A DNA stretch of 64,000 nt, taken from contig CAVOOW010000005.1 of NCBI GenBank assembly GCA_963697675.1, positions 248,001 through 312,000 of the forward strand. The letters are read 5' to 3'. Of this stretch, positions 43,986 to 52,817 are shown one piece after another. Position numbers and translations under genes: made by a program. This DNA is from CAVOOW01 sp963697675. Its GTDB lineage: Bacteria; Actinomycetota; Actinomycetes; JACCUZ01. Each line of letters begins with the position of its first letter. Within the stretch, counting starts at the first letter, position 1. The notes beneath the pieces were generated by a model. That model did not search any database, was not told the origin of the DNA, and worked only from the letters and a program-made list of their open reading frames with translations.

Positions 43986-44762
43986 TCAGCCGTCCGTCGA
44001 CACGAGGGTCCCGATCCTCTCACCCCGTACCGCCCGCGCGATGTTGCCGTCCTCGAGCAGGTTGAACACGATGATGGGCATCTTGTTGTCCATGCAGAGG
44101 CTGAACGCGGTCGCATCGGCGACCTTGAGCCCGCGTCGAAGAACCTCGTCATAGCTGACGGCATCGAACTTGGTTGCCTCGGGGTTCGTGCGCGGGTCGT
44201 CGGTGTAGACGCCATCGACTCCCTTGGCCATCAGCACCACGTCGGCGCCGATCTCGAGCGCGCGCTGGGCCGCCGTCGTGTCGGTGGAGAAGTAGGGCAT
44301 CCCGGCGCCCGCACCGAAGATGACCACGCGACCCTTCTCGAGGTGGCGGATCGCGCGGCGCGGGATGTAGGGCTCGGCGATCTGGCCCATGGTGATCGCG
44401 GTCTGCACCCGCGTCTCGACCCCGATCTGCTCGAGGGCGTCCTGCAGCGCGAGGCAGTTCATGACCGTGCCGAGCATGCCCATATAGTCCGCTCGGGAGC
44501 GGTCCATGCCGCGCTCCGAGAGCTCGGCGCCGCGGAAGTAGTTGCCGCCGCCCACGACGATGGCCATCTCGACACCGGATCGGACGACGTCCGCGATCTG
44601 CCGCGCGATCGTGGCGACGACGTCGGGGTCGACCCCGAGCTTGCCGCCGCCGAAGACCTCACCCGAGAGCTTGAGGACGACACGCGAGTAACGGCGGGGG
44701 TCCCCCGCGTCGTACGACGACGAGGCCACTGCCGGCTCGGTCCCTTCGCTGGAATGCTGCAC
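43986..44762 (-). CDS. pyrH: uridylate kinase
   Basis: This 258-residue UMP kinase of the amino-acid kinase fold has RVVLKLSGEVFGGG, AIVVGGGNYFRGAEL, and TDTTAAQRALEIGADVVLMAKGVDGVY. It phosphorylates UMP to UDP. The N-terminal 25 residues are a variable actinobacterial extension. It lies between tsf and frr, the usual order. Confidence 0.95.
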   Translation of the reverse strand: MQHSSEGTEPAVASSSYDAGDPRRYSRVVLKLSGEVFGGGKLGVDPDVVATIARQIADVVRSGVEMAIVVGGGNYFRGAELSERGMDRSRADYMGMLGTVMNCLALQDALEQIGVETRVQTAITMGQIAEPYIPRRAIRHLEKGRVVIFGAGAGMPYFSTDTTAAQRALEIGADVVLMAKGVDGVYTDDPRTNPEATKFDAVSYDEVLRRGLKVADATAFSLCMDNKMPIIVFNLLEDGNIARAVRGERIGTLVSTDG

Positions 44763-44827
44763 AGTCGCGGCCCCTTCGGTCGGTTCGTCGTCGTACCCCT
44801 TCGTCCCCTCGCAGTGTGCCAGGGAGG

Positions 44828-45658
44828 TCAGCCGGCGCCCACCTCGAAACGGGCAAAGCGCCGCACAGTGACGCCGGCGTCGTCCAGCAGGGCCTTCACG
44901 CTCTTCTTGCTGTCCTGCACCGACGACTGCTCGAGAAGCGCGACGTCCTTGAAGAACCCGTTGACGCGGCCCTCGACGATCCGGGCAAGAGCCTGCTCGG
45001 GCTTGCCCTCCTCGCGGGCAGTCGCCTCGGCGATGCGTCGCTCGGTCTCGACGATGTCGGCAGGCACCTCGTCGCGGGTCACGTACTGCGCCTTCATGGC
45101 CGCGATCTGCATGGCGGCGCCGCGCGCTGCCACGAGGTCGTCCCCCTCGAACTCCACCAGAACGCCCACCTGCGGGGGCAGGTCGGAGCTGCGCCGATGC
45201 ATGTACGACGCGACGTTCCCGCCGTCAGCCCCGAGCACCACGACTGCGGACAGCTCGATCTTCTCGCCGATGACCGCGGCAACCGCGTCGATGTTCTCGG
45301 CCACGGTGCGACCGTCGGCCAGCCGCTCGGTGAGCAGGGCGGCCACGTCGCTCGTGCCCGACTTGTGGGCGTGAGAGACGATGTCGGCGGCCAGCTGCTG
45401 GAACTGCTCGCTCTTCGCGACGAAGTCGGTCTCGCAGCTGAGCTGGATCATGGCGCCCTCGGCGGCGGCGACCAGACCGTTGCTCGCGGTGCGCTCGGCG
45501 CCGCGCTCCTTCACCTTGGTCTCTCCCTTGATGCGAAGCAGCTCGGCGGCCTTGTCGTGGTCTCCGTCTGCCTCCTCCAGCGCACGCTTGGCCGCCATCA
45601 TGCCGGCGCCCGTTGCGTCGCGAAGGCGCTTGACCTCAGCGGCGGGGATGTTCGCCAT
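44828..45658 (-). CDS. tsf: translation elongation factor Ts
   Basis: The 276-residue EF-Ts begins MANIPAAEVKRLRDATGAGMM and contains CETDFVAKSEQF, the interface with EF-Tu. YVTRDEVPADIVETER and the C-terminal DAGVTVRRFARFEVG complete the family pattern. It recycles EF-Tu-GDP. The ATG at 45656-45658 has AGGAGAG upstream. It is preceded by rpsB. Confidence 0.96.
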   Translation of the reverse strand: MANIPAAEVKRLRDATGAGMMAAKRALEEADGDHDKAAELLRIKGETKVKERGAERTASNGLVAAAEGAMIQLSCETDFVAKSEQFQQLAADIVSHAHKSGTSDVAALLTERLADGRTVAENIDAVAAVIGEKIELSAVVVLGADGGNVASYMHRRSSDLPPQVGVLVEFEGDDLVAARGAAMQIAAMKAQYVTRDEVPADIVETERRIAEATAREEGKPEQALARIVEGRVNGFFKDVALLEQSSVQDSKKSVKALLDDAGVTVRRFARFEVGAG

Positions 45659-45750
45659 GTCTTGCTCTCCTCGTGTGTCTGTGTCCGGGCGGACGCGTTT
45701 CGGCGCCCGCCCTCGCACGGTGTACGGCGCCCGTTGCCGGACGCGACTGG

Positions 45751-46788
45751 TCAGGCCTGCTCGGTGGCTGCTGCCTCGGTATCAGGTGCCTCCGCGGCAG
45801 GTGCCTGCGCGGCAGGTGCCTCCGCGGCAGGTGCCTCCGCGGCAGGTGCCTCCGCGGCTGGTGCCTCGGTGGCCGGTGCTTCGGTGGCGACAGGCGCGGC
45901 CGCTGCCGTCTCGGTTCCCGCGCCCTCGATCGTCTCGCCGGCGGCGGGGGTGCCTTCGGCTGCCGTGCCGCGCTGCAGCAGCTCCTGCTCCCACGCGGCG
46001 AGCGGCTCGTCGACAGCGAGCTCGCCGTCGGCCGGCTTCTCCTCGCTCTCCTGACCGGCGCGGGCGCGGGCCATCAGGCCGTCGGCGACCGCGTCGGCGA
46101 TGACTCGCGTCAGCAGCGTCACCGAACGGATCGCGTCGTCGTTGCCCGGGATCTTGTAGTCGACCTCGTCCGGGTCGCAGTTGGTGTCGAGGATCGCGAC
46201 AACCGGGATGTGCAGCTTGTGAGCCTCGCCGACGGCGATGTGCTCCTTCTTGGTGTCGATGATCCACACGGCGCTGGGGATGCGCGACATGTCGCGGATG
46301 CCGCCGAGCGTCTTGGTGAGCTTGTCCTTCTCCCGGCGCAGGACGAGCAGCTCCTTCTTGGTCATGCCCGAACCGGGCACGTCGTCGAAGTCGAGCTGCT
46401 CGAGCTCCTTGAGGCGCTGCAGGCGCCCGTGCACGGTCTGGAAGTTGGTGAGCATGCCGCCGAGCCAGCGCTGGTTGACGTAGGGCATGCCGACGCGCGT
46501 CGCCTGCTCGGCGATCGCTTCCTGGGCCTGCTTCTTGGTGCCCACGAACATCACCGAGCCGCCGTGCGAGACGGTCTCCTTGATGAACTCGTAGGCGCGG
46601 TCGATGTAGGACAGCGACTGCTGCAGGTCGATGATGTAGATGCCGTTGCGCTCGGTGAAGATGAAGCGCTTCATCTTCGGGTTCCACCGACGCGTCTGGT
46701 GACCGAAATGCACGCCGCTCTCGAGCAGCTGCCTCATGCTGACGACCTGGGTGGTGGTGCTCCCGGTCGCTGGGGCGGACACTGACAT
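45751..46788 (-). CDS. rpsB: 30S ribosomal protein S2 with Ala/Pro/Glu-rich C-terminal extension
   Basis: The S2 core is complete: VSMRQLLESGVHFGHQTRRW, MFVGTKKQAQEAI, VNQRWLGGMLTNFQT and IPVVAILDTNCDPDEVDY. About 60 residues at the C-terminus are an extension built from EAPAA-type pentapeptides. The ATG at 46786-46788 is used; a shorter start near VVSMRQ is possible. S2 docks on the back of the 30S head. It heads the rpsB-tsf operon. Confidence 0.95.
   Translation of the reverse strand: MSVSAPATGSTTTQVVSMRQLLESGVHFGHQTRRWNPKMKRFIFTERNGIYIIDLQQSLSYIDRAYEFIKETVSHGGSVMFVGTKKQAQEAIAEQATRVGMPYVNQRWLGGMLTNFQTVHGRLQRLKELEQLDFDDVPGSGMTKKELLVLRREKDKLTKTLGGIRDMSRIPSAVWIIDTKKEHIAVGEAHKLHIPVVAILDTNCDPDEVDYKIPGNDDAIRSVTLLTRVIADAVADGLMARARAGQESEEKPADGELAVDEPLAAWEQELLQRGTAAEGTPAAGETIEGAGTETAAAAPVATEAPATEAPAAEAPAAEAPAAEAPAAQAPAAEAPDTEAAATEQA
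45785..45889. repeat. seven 15-bp tandem repeats in rpsB
   Basis: Seven consecutive 15-bp units of the form GGTGCCTCCGCGGCA (plus strand, with the last two diverged) encode EAPAA/EAPAT pentapeptides at the S2 C-terminus. The same codon pattern recurs in rpsP at 61031-61135. Confidence 0.9.
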
Positions 46789-47155
46789 GCCTCTGCCTTC
46801 CTGTGCGGCCGTGCTGTCAGGCACGGGCCGCGGCTCGGTTGTCACGCGGGCGGCCGGTCGGCTACCCGCTCCTGACGCCCCCGAGCACGCTCGCCGCCGT
46901 CGCCATCGCGGGTCGGGCGGACCGATGAGCGCGCCCCCGTCGGCCGGCGAACCGGAGGCGGATGTGGGCGTGCGAAGTCGACCCGCGCGAGGCGGGTCGC
47001 TGCCGTGAGTCTACGACGAAGCGTGGTTCTCCGGGAAATCGACCCAGTGGATCTTGTAGACGTCGGTTTCCACAGGTTGGACCACGACGGCTGGTCGTCC
47101 ACAGATCGGGTCCCGGTGCTTCCGCCCGGCCTCGCCGGTGCCGCACCGTTGACGC
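46789..47155. promoter_or_regulatory. divergent intergenic region before rpsB
   Basis: The 367-bp gap between rpsB (minus) and the M23 peptidase (plus) must hold the rpsB-tsf promoter and leader. I see no tRNA, riboswitch or strong hairpin in it. Its rpsB-proximal half is GC-rich; the part near 47040-47090 is slightly AT-richer (CTTGTAGACGTCGGTTTCC) and is the most promoter-like. Confidence 0.4.
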
Positions 47156-47873
47156 ATGACCCGCCGGAGGCCCGCAGCGACAGTTGCGCTCATATTCGCG
47201 CTCACATCCGCGCTCACCGGCTCGTCACGGGCCGCTCCGGCCGGCGAGTGGTCCTGGCCGCTCGGCGGCACACCATCGGTCGTACGGGGCTTCCAGCCGC
47301 CTCCCAGGCCGTGGCTGGCCGGACACCGTGGGGTCGACCTGTATGGCCTCGCCCGGTGCGCCGGTGCTCGCTGCTGGCGCCGGGCGGGTGACCTTCGCCG
47401 GGTGGGTCGGCGGGATGCCGGCGGTCGCGGTGACCCACCCTGACGGCCGGCGCACCACGTACGAGCCGGTGCTGGCCGCCGTCGTCCGGGGCGAGTCGGT
47501 GGCCCGCGGCGCGATCCTGGGCCGAGTGTCGGCTGGAGGCAGCCACTGCCTGCCGCACGCGTGCCTGCACTGGGGACTGCGCCTGGGGGACAGCTATCTC
47601 GATCCGTTGTCGCTGGTGGGCGGCGCCGTCAGTGAGGTGCGGCTGCTGCCGCTCTGGTCCGCCTACCCGGAGGCATTCGCCCGCCCGTCGAGCCGGATGG
47701 TCCAGCGGTCGATCGCGTCGTCCTGCAGATGCGAGCCCGTCCAGGGGTCGCGGGCCAGCGTGGCGCGGACGGCATCTTCGGAGTCGGCCTCCACGACGAG
47801 CAGCACGCGGGGTCCACCGTCGACCGGCCCACCGAGGACGATGAACCCGGTCTCGACGAGCCGATCCATGTAG
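47156..47873 (+). CDS. secreted M23-type (LytM) peptidase-like protein, frameshifted
   Basis: The N-terminal signal region reads ATVALIFALTSALTGSSRAAP. The LytM domain follows: FQPPPRPWLAGHRGVDLYG, then in another frame SPGAPVLAAGAGRVTFAGWVG and HACLHWGLRLGDSYLDPLSL. Removing one base from the GGCC at 47345-47348 joins them. The usual HxH is CLH here, so one zinc ligand is replaced and peptidase activity is doubtful; it may be a regulator-type LytM protein. The open frame runs to 47873, overlapping the convergent YciI gene, so the true end after RLLPLW is uncertain. Confidence 0.75.
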
Positions 47874-47968
47874 GACGCGTGCTCCGCCCACCGGCACTGG
47901 CCTTCCAGCGGTTGCGACGGGTCCCACTCGGGGCCGGTCTGCCGGCGGAGGACCAGAAACGTTGGCAT
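47663..47968 (-). CDS. YciI-family protein
   Basis: The 101-residue protein has the YciI plan: TFLVLRRQTGP at the start, a helix containing HASYMDRLVETGFIVLGGPV, and VVEADSEDAVRATLARDPW. Such dimeric alpha-beta-barrel proteins are of uncertain function. Its 3' end overlaps the long open frame of the M23 gene on the other strand. Confidence 0.75.
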   Translation of the reverse strand: MPTFLVLRRQTGPEWDPSQPLEGQCRWAEHASYMDRLVETGFIVLGGPVDGGPRVLLVVEADSEDAVRATLARDPWTGSHLQDDAIDRWTIRLDGRANASG

Positions 47969-48015
47969 CCTCGGGTTCTATCCCACCCGACCGACAACCG
48001 GGGCCGTGCGTCGGG

Positions 48016-49207
48016 TCAGAGCAGCGCCGGGAGGTCGGCCGCCAGCCTGGCGTAGTCGGCGGGTGAGTTGTACGCATGAGCCGACAGGCGCACGAATCCC
48101 TGGCCCCGCCCAGCTGGTGACCGCGACCTCCACCGCGATCTGCTCGCCGATCCGCGCCTGGAGCGCTGCCGCCTCGTCCGGTGTGCTGGCCAGACCGGCG
48201 GGCAGGGGCACGAGCTGCATGCTCACGGCCGGGTCACGCGGCAGGTTCGCCGGGTCAAGGCCCAGCGCCTCGCCGAGGACCTGCTGCCCGTGCACCGCCA
48301 GCTCGACGTTGTGCCGGCGCAGCCGGTCGAAACCGAGCTGGTCGAGCAGGCGCAAGGCGCGCGGCGCCGCCAGCCAGGCGGTGAGATCCTCGGTGCCCAC
48401 CTCGTTGAAGGAGTCGGGAAACCCGGCCGGCTCCCCCCATGAGGCGACGAGGGGCCGCATCCGACGCCGGTGCTCCGCGGACACGTGCAGCACGGCGGTC
48501 CCGCGGGGGGCGCAGCACCACTTGTGCAGGTTCCCGGTCCAGAAGTCCGCGCCCAACCGCTCGAGCTCGACCGCGAGCATGCCCGCAGCGTGGGCGCCGT
48601 CGACGAGGACCGCGGTCCCGCGCTCCTTGAGCGCAGGCAGCAGCGACACCAGCGGCATCCGTCGCGCTGTCGCCGACGCGACGTGGTCGACGACCGTCAG
48701 CCGGGTGCGGTCGGTCACCGCCCCGAGAACGGCTGCCGTCACCTCGTCGTCAGGTGCGCGGAGCGGGACATGGACCACGACGACGCGGGCTCCCGCGTCG
48801 CCCGCCCACCGATCCGCCGCGATGCGGACCGCGCCGTACGTATGGTCGGTGACGAGGATCTCGTCATCGTGCGACAGCTCGATGCATGACAGCACGGTGC
48901 TCACGCCCGCGGTCGCGTTGCGGACGAAGGCCAGCGACTCGGGTTCGGCGCCGAGAAAATGGCTGATCTCGGCGCGCGCCTGCCCGAGAGCGGCGGGTTG
49001 CTCGCGCACGAAGAAACGCACGGGGTTGGCCTCCATGCGCTCCCGCCAGGACTGCTGCTCCTCGAGCACCGCGGTCGGCACGGCCCCGAACGACCCGTGG
49101 TTGAGGTGCGAGACGGTGCCCTCGAGCGGCCAGAGGGCCCTGACCGCAGGCCAGTCCTCGCCCCAGAACTCGTTGGTCTGTTCGGTTGCCGGCGACTGTG
49201 TTGACAC
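48016..49207 (-). CDS. class V aminotransferase, isopenicillin-N-epimerase-like, frameshifted
   Basis: This is a PLP enzyme with LNHGSFGAVP, REQPAALGQARAEISHFLGA, VDHVASATARRMPL, DGAHAAGM and the Schiff-base Lys in WTGNLHKWCCAPRG. These features place it with isopenicillin N epimerase-like / cysteine desulfurase-fold proteins. The C-terminus breaks in the GGCC at 48102-48105. Restoring one base gives SWAGQGFVRLSAHAYNSPAD and a stop at 48016-48018. The start GTG is at 49205-49207. The substrate is unknown. Confidence 0.82.
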
Positions 49208-49304
49208 GCTGGGCAGCCTAGGGGTGGCATTTGTCCAGGGGTGGCATTTCGCCACCGGGACCCACTGGCGCGATGATGGGATCCGGGGCCGAGAGGGAGC
49301 GTCC

Positions 49305-50204
49305 ATGCCTAGTCGTGCGATCGCGCTGGTGACCGGCGCGGCCGTTTTCGGCGCGACCCTTGTCGCGGTGTCGCTGCCCAGGGTGCTGGCCAGCTCGACG
49401 TCCAGTCCCAGCAAGGCGTCCAGCAGCAGCTCCGGGTCCGCGTCCAGCGCCAGCGCGGGCGCCGCGTCCAGCGCCACATCCGCGTCGCTGCCCAGCGACG
49501 TCGCGGCGACGACCGCAGCTGCGGCCAAGAAGCCCTTCCATCCCTCCCGGCTGACCCATCTCGGTGACGCCCGGCAGGTCGTTGTCGTCACGGCCAAAAC
49601 GTGGAAGACGAGCTATGCGAAGCTGCGGACCTACAGCAAGGACAGCAGCGGCTGGCACCGGCAGTTCAAGAAGAAGGACGCTCGCCTCGGCACGTACGGT
49701 TTCGCGCACTTCGGCGAGCGGCGCCAGGACAGCGGTGAGACGCCGGCCGGCACCTACGGGCTGCCGCGTGCTTTCGGTGCCGCTCCCGACCCGGGCACGA
49801 CGCTGCCCTTTCGCCAGTTCGACAGCAACGACTGGTGGCCCTACGACCCCCGCGACCCGCGCACGTACAACGTGGAGCAGTACAACGGCCGGAGCGCTGC
49901 GACGCAGTGGCGCAGGTCCTGGGCCGAGCACCTCTCGCACTTCCAGGATCAGTACGAGTACGCGGTCGTGCTCAACTTCAACCTGCCGTCCGGGCTGTAC
50001 GCGTCCGGAGACCAGCGGTTCGCCTCCAACCCGGCCAACACCGCCGCAGGCGGCGGCATCTTCCTGCACGTGAACGGGCCCGGCTCGACCGCGGGGTGCG
50101 TGTCAGTGGGCCGGAAGGCCATGCGCAAGATCCTCCGCTGGCTCGACCCCACCAAGCATCCGGTGATCGTGATGGCACCCACCAAGGCGATCGGCAAGGC
50201 ATGA
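49305..50204 (+). CDS. L,D-transpeptidase family protein
   Basis: The 299-residue protein has an N-terminal membrane anchor or signal (AIALVTGAAVFGATLVAVSL). A Ser/Ala-rich linker of about 45 residues follows, then a YkuD-like catalytic domain. The active-site motif is LHVNGPGSTAGCVSVG with the nucleophilic Cys. It should act on peptidoglycan stem peptides at the cell surface. It is flanked by opposing genes and transcribed alone. Confidence 0.83.
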   Translation: MPSRAIALVTGAAVFGATLVAVSLPRVLASSTSSPSKASSSSSGSASSASAGAASSATSASLPSDVAATTAAAAKKPFHPSRLTHLGDARQVVVVTAKTWKTSYAKLRTYSKDSSGWHRQFKKKDARLGTYGFAHFGERRQDSGETPAGTYGLPRAFGAAPDPGTTLPFRQFDSNDWWPYDPRDPRTYNVEQYNGRSAATQWRRSWAEHLSHFQDQYEYAVVLNFNLPSGLYASGDQRFASNPANTAAGGGIFLHVNGPGSTAGCVSVGRKAMRKILRWLDPTKHPVIVMAPTKAIGKA

Positions 50205-50223
50205 CCGGCCCACCGGAGGTCGA

Positions 50224-51042
50224 TCAGTCGCGCTGCTCGGCGAGCTTGCCGCGCAGCTGCAGCACGGCCTTGGTGTGCATCTGGCAGATGCGGCTCTCGG
50301 TGACGCCGAGCACCTGTCCGATCTCGGCGAGGGTGAGGCCCTCGTAGTAGTAGAGGGTGACGACGATCTTCTCGCGCTCGGGCAGCGTGTTGATCGCCTT
50401 GGCGAGCAGGAACTTGGTCTCCTCGGACTCGAAGGCCAGGACCGGGTCCTCAGCCTTGGTGTCCTTGAGCGTGTCGACGAGGCTGAGCTTGTCGCCCTTC
50501 TCGCCTCCGACGCTGAGCAGCTCGTCGAGCGCGACGACGTTGACGAACGACACCTGGCTGAAGATCGTGTGCAGGTCCTCCAGCTTGATGTCCATCTCGG
50601 CAGCGACCTCGGCCTCGGTGGGCGTGCGGTGCAGCTGGGCCTCCAGCGAGGCGTAGGCCTTCTCGACCTCGCGGGCCTTGTAGCGGACCGAGCGCGGGAT
50701 CCAGTCGATCGCCCGGAGCTCGTCGATGATCGCGCCGCGGATGCGGCTGATCGCGTAGGTCTCGAACTTGATGGCGCGCTCGAGGTCGAACTTCTCGATG
50801 GCGTCGATGAGCCCGAAGATGCCGTAAGAGACCAGGTCAGCCTGCTCGATGTTCGGCGGCAGCCCGACGCCCACGCGCCCGGCCACGTACTTCACCAGCG
50901 GGGAGTAGTGCAGGATCAGCCGCTCACGCAGCGCGCCCTCTTTGGTCTTCTTGAACTGCCCCCAGAGGTCGCGCAGCGCCGCCTCGCCCGCGCTTTTCTC
51001 TGCGGCGGCGTCGTCATCGGCTGCTGCTGTCGCCGTGGTCAC
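50224..51042 (-). CDS. whiG: RNA polymerase sigma factor WhiG/FliA type
   Basis: This sigma factor of about 272 residues has region 2 (LVSYGIFGLIDAIEKFDLER, then FETYAISRIRGAIIDELRAIDW), region 3 (RTPTEAEVAAEMDI) and region 4 (LPEREKIVVTLYYYEGLTLAEIG, then GVTESRICQMHTKAVLQL). This is the WhiG/FliA group that drives motility or sporulation genes. I chose the GTG at 51040-51042 because AAGGAG lies 4 bp upstream; an upstream ATG would extend into xerC. No anti-sigma gene is nearby. Confidence 0.9.
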   Translation of the reverse strand: MTTATAAADDDAAAEKSAGEAALRDLWGQFKKTKEGALRERLILHYSPLVKYVAGRVGVGLPPNIEQADLVSYGIFGLIDAIEKFDLERAIKFETYAISRIRGAIIDELRAIDWIPRSVRYKAREVEKAYASLEAQLHRTPTEAEVAAEMDIKLEDLHTIFSQVSFVNVVALDELLSVGGEKGDKLSLVDTLKDTKAEDPVLAFESEETKFLLAKAINTLPEREKIVVTLYYYEGLTLAEIGQVLGVTESRICQMHTKAVLQLRGKLAEQRD

Positions 51043-51082
51043 GGCGCTCCTTCCCCCTCGTGACGAAGCCGGTTGAGGTGCC

Positions 51083-52030
51083 TCACGCCCTGGGATGCGC
51101 TTGGTCATAAGTCGCCTTCAGCCGGTCTACGGACACGTGCGTATAAATCTGCGTCGATGTGAGCGTAGCGTGACCAAGCAGTTCCTGAACGCTTCTCAGG
51201 TCGGCTCCCCCCTCTAGCAGGTGGGTAGCAGCCGAATGGCGGAGGCCGTGCGGCCCCAGATCGGGTGCTCCCGGGACGTGCGCAAGCAGTTCGTGCACGA
51301 CCCGCCGGACGGTGCGCGGATCGATCCGACGACCGCGCGCGCCCAGGAACAGGGCGCGACCACTGGCCGAGTCGGCGAGCGTGCCCCGAGCCTGGTCGAT
51401 CCAGCGTTCCAGCGCGTAGACGGCCGGGATCCCGATCGGGACCACGCGCTCCTTGGCGCCCTTGCCGAGCACTCGGAGCACCCGCCGGGACCAGTCCACG
51501 TCCTCGACGTCGAGTCCGCACAGCTCGCTCACCCGGATGCCGCTCGCATAGAGCACCTCGAGAAGCGCCACGTCGCGGATGCCGGTCGGGCTCGCGTCGT
51601 CCGCGGCCACCGCCGCGACGTCCAGCAGCGCACTGGCCTCCTCCTGGCGGAGCACGGCCGGCAGCGTGCGTCCCGAGCGCGGCGTGGCCAGGAGGGCACC
51701 GCAGTCGGTCGGTGCGCGCCCGGTGCGGGCCAGCCAGGCGGTGAAGGTACGCGCGGCCGCGGCGCGCCGGGCGAGCGTGCTGCGGGCCACGCCGGAGGTG
51801 GCCTGCCGGGCCAGCCAGCTGCGGAGAACCAACAGGTCGAGCTGGTCGATCCCGGGCCGTTGCATCCGCACGGAGTGGTCCAGCAGCGAGGAGACGTCGC
51901 CGAGATAGGCGCGCACCGAGTGGGCGGACAGGTCGCGTTCGGCCCGCAGATGGACCTCGTACTCGCGCAGCAGGCCCACCTGGGCGTCCGTGAGCCCCGT
52001 GACGCCCTCGGCAGCCGCACCATCGCTCAC
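51083..52030 (-). CDS. xerC: tyrosine recombinase XerC
   Basis: This recombinase of about 315 residues has an N-terminal SAM-like DNA-binding domain (YEVHLRAERDLSAHSVRAYLGDV). All catalytic residues are visible: Arg in ASGIRVSEL, Lys in LGKGAKERVV, His/Arg in HGLRHSAATHL, His in LGHATLTSTQ and the nucleophilic Tyr in IYTHVS. It resolves chromosome dimers at dif with XerD. The location between whiG and dprA is the common actinobacterial one. Start GTG at 52028-52030. Confidence 0.92.
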   Translation of the reverse strand: MSDGAAAEGVTGLTDAQVGLLREYEVHLRAERDLSAHSVRAYLGDVSSLLDHSVRMQRPGIDQLDLLVLRSWLARQATSGVARSTLARRAAAARTFTAWLARTGRAPTDCGALLATPRSGRTLPAVLRQEEASALLDVAAVAADDASPTGIRDVALLEVLYASGIRVSELCGLDVEDVDWSRRVLRVLGKGAKERVVPIGIPAVYALERWIDQARGTLADSASGRALFLGARGRRIDPRTVRRVVHELLAHVPGAPDLGPHGLRHSAATHLLEGGADLRSVQELLGHATLTSTQIYTHVSVDRLKATYDQAHPRA

Positions 52031-52105
52031 AGGCTCACGGTGCGGGTCGACCCGTCTCGTTGCAAGCACCGCCGCAAGCGCGTCTCCGCGGCGTAGTGTC
52101 GAAAC

Positions 52106-52678
52106 ATGCAGACTCTGCTCGCCGTGCTGGCCTGCCTCGTCTTCTGCTCGTGCGCCGTCGTCCTCGTGGTCCGGAGTGCGATCCGACGGGCGCGCCGCCG
52201 GCTGCTGCGGCTGCGGGACCGAGCCCAGCTGGTTGCCCGGGCACACGGCGTAGGGCCGGATGCCGAGCTGGCCAGGCTGCGACGCGACCTCGAGCGTTCG
52301 CTCTCCGGCGCGCGGCACGCGCTGGCCGCGGCACAGGCGGTGCACGCGCCGGTGGGCGACGTGCCCTCGCTGCTGGCCCGACTCGAGCTGGCGGCCCGGT
52401 CGGTCGACGGCGAGCTGCGGATGCTGGAGTCCCAGCCCGACCGCAGCCGAGTCCCGGCTGCCCTCGACGGGCCCCGGTCCCGGGTCGTTGTCATCACCAC
52501 GTCGGCGGCGCAGCTCGTCGACGGCCTGCTGCACGCGACCGGGCACGACACCGCGGAGCTCACCCTGCTGCAGACGGCCTGCTCCATAGAGGCCGACGCC
52601 CTGCGCTCGCTCGGTGAGCCCGGTCGCCGCGGCCGGGCTGCACCCGCTCAGCCGGACCCGACGGCGCCAGCGGGATAA
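52106..52678 (+). CDS. hypothetical membrane-anchored protein
   Basis: The 190-residue protein has one N-terminal transmembrane helix (LLAVLACLVFCSCAVVLVV), then a basic stretch (RRARRRLLRLRDRAQ) and a long helical domain. No family is recognised. It diverges from xerC and ends inside the first, degenerate copy of the 42-bp repeat. Confidence 0.6.
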   Translation: MQTLLAVLACLVFCSCAVVLVVRSAIRRARRRLLRLRDRAQLVARAHGVGPDAELARLRRDLERSLSGARHALAAAQAVHAPVGDVPSLLARLELAARSVDGELRMLESQPDRSRVPAALDGPRSRVVVITTSAAQLVDGLLHATGHDTAELTLLQTACSIEADALRSLGEPGRRGRAAPAQPDPTAPAG

Positions 52679-52817
52679 GCCCCTCCGCCGCACGCTGGTC
52701 GGTGGGGCATCAGCGGGACAAGTCTCGTCTCCGCACGCTGGTTCGACGGGCTCAGCGGGACAAGTCTCGTCTCCGCACGCTGGTTCGACGGGCTCAGCGG
52801 GACAAGTCTCGTCTCCA
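52668..52817. repeat. 42-bp tandem repeat array at the 3' ends of convergent genes
   Basis: Two exact 42-bp units occupy 52711-52752 and 52753-52794, each starting CAGCGGGACAAGTCTCGTCT. A partial third copy follows (52795-52817), and a degenerate copy precedes them (52668-52710). The array spans the convergence of the hypothetical membrane gene and dprA; dprA ends inside it. It is not a CRISPR: there are no unique spacers. Confidence 0.9.

Noticed and set aside
42699..45374. Open frame of about 890 codons on the plus strand opposite cdsA, frr, pyrH and tsf
   Set aside because: It spans four well-recognised genes and their gaps in antisense and has no recognisable domain. It is a codon-bias shadow.
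45785..45889. The 15-bp repeats in rpsB and rpsP as a CRISPR or integron feature
   Set aside because: They are in-frame codon repeats within ribosomal protein genes.
52668..52817. The 42-bp repeats as a CRISPR array
   Set aside because: The copies are directly adjacent with no spacers, and no cas genes are present.
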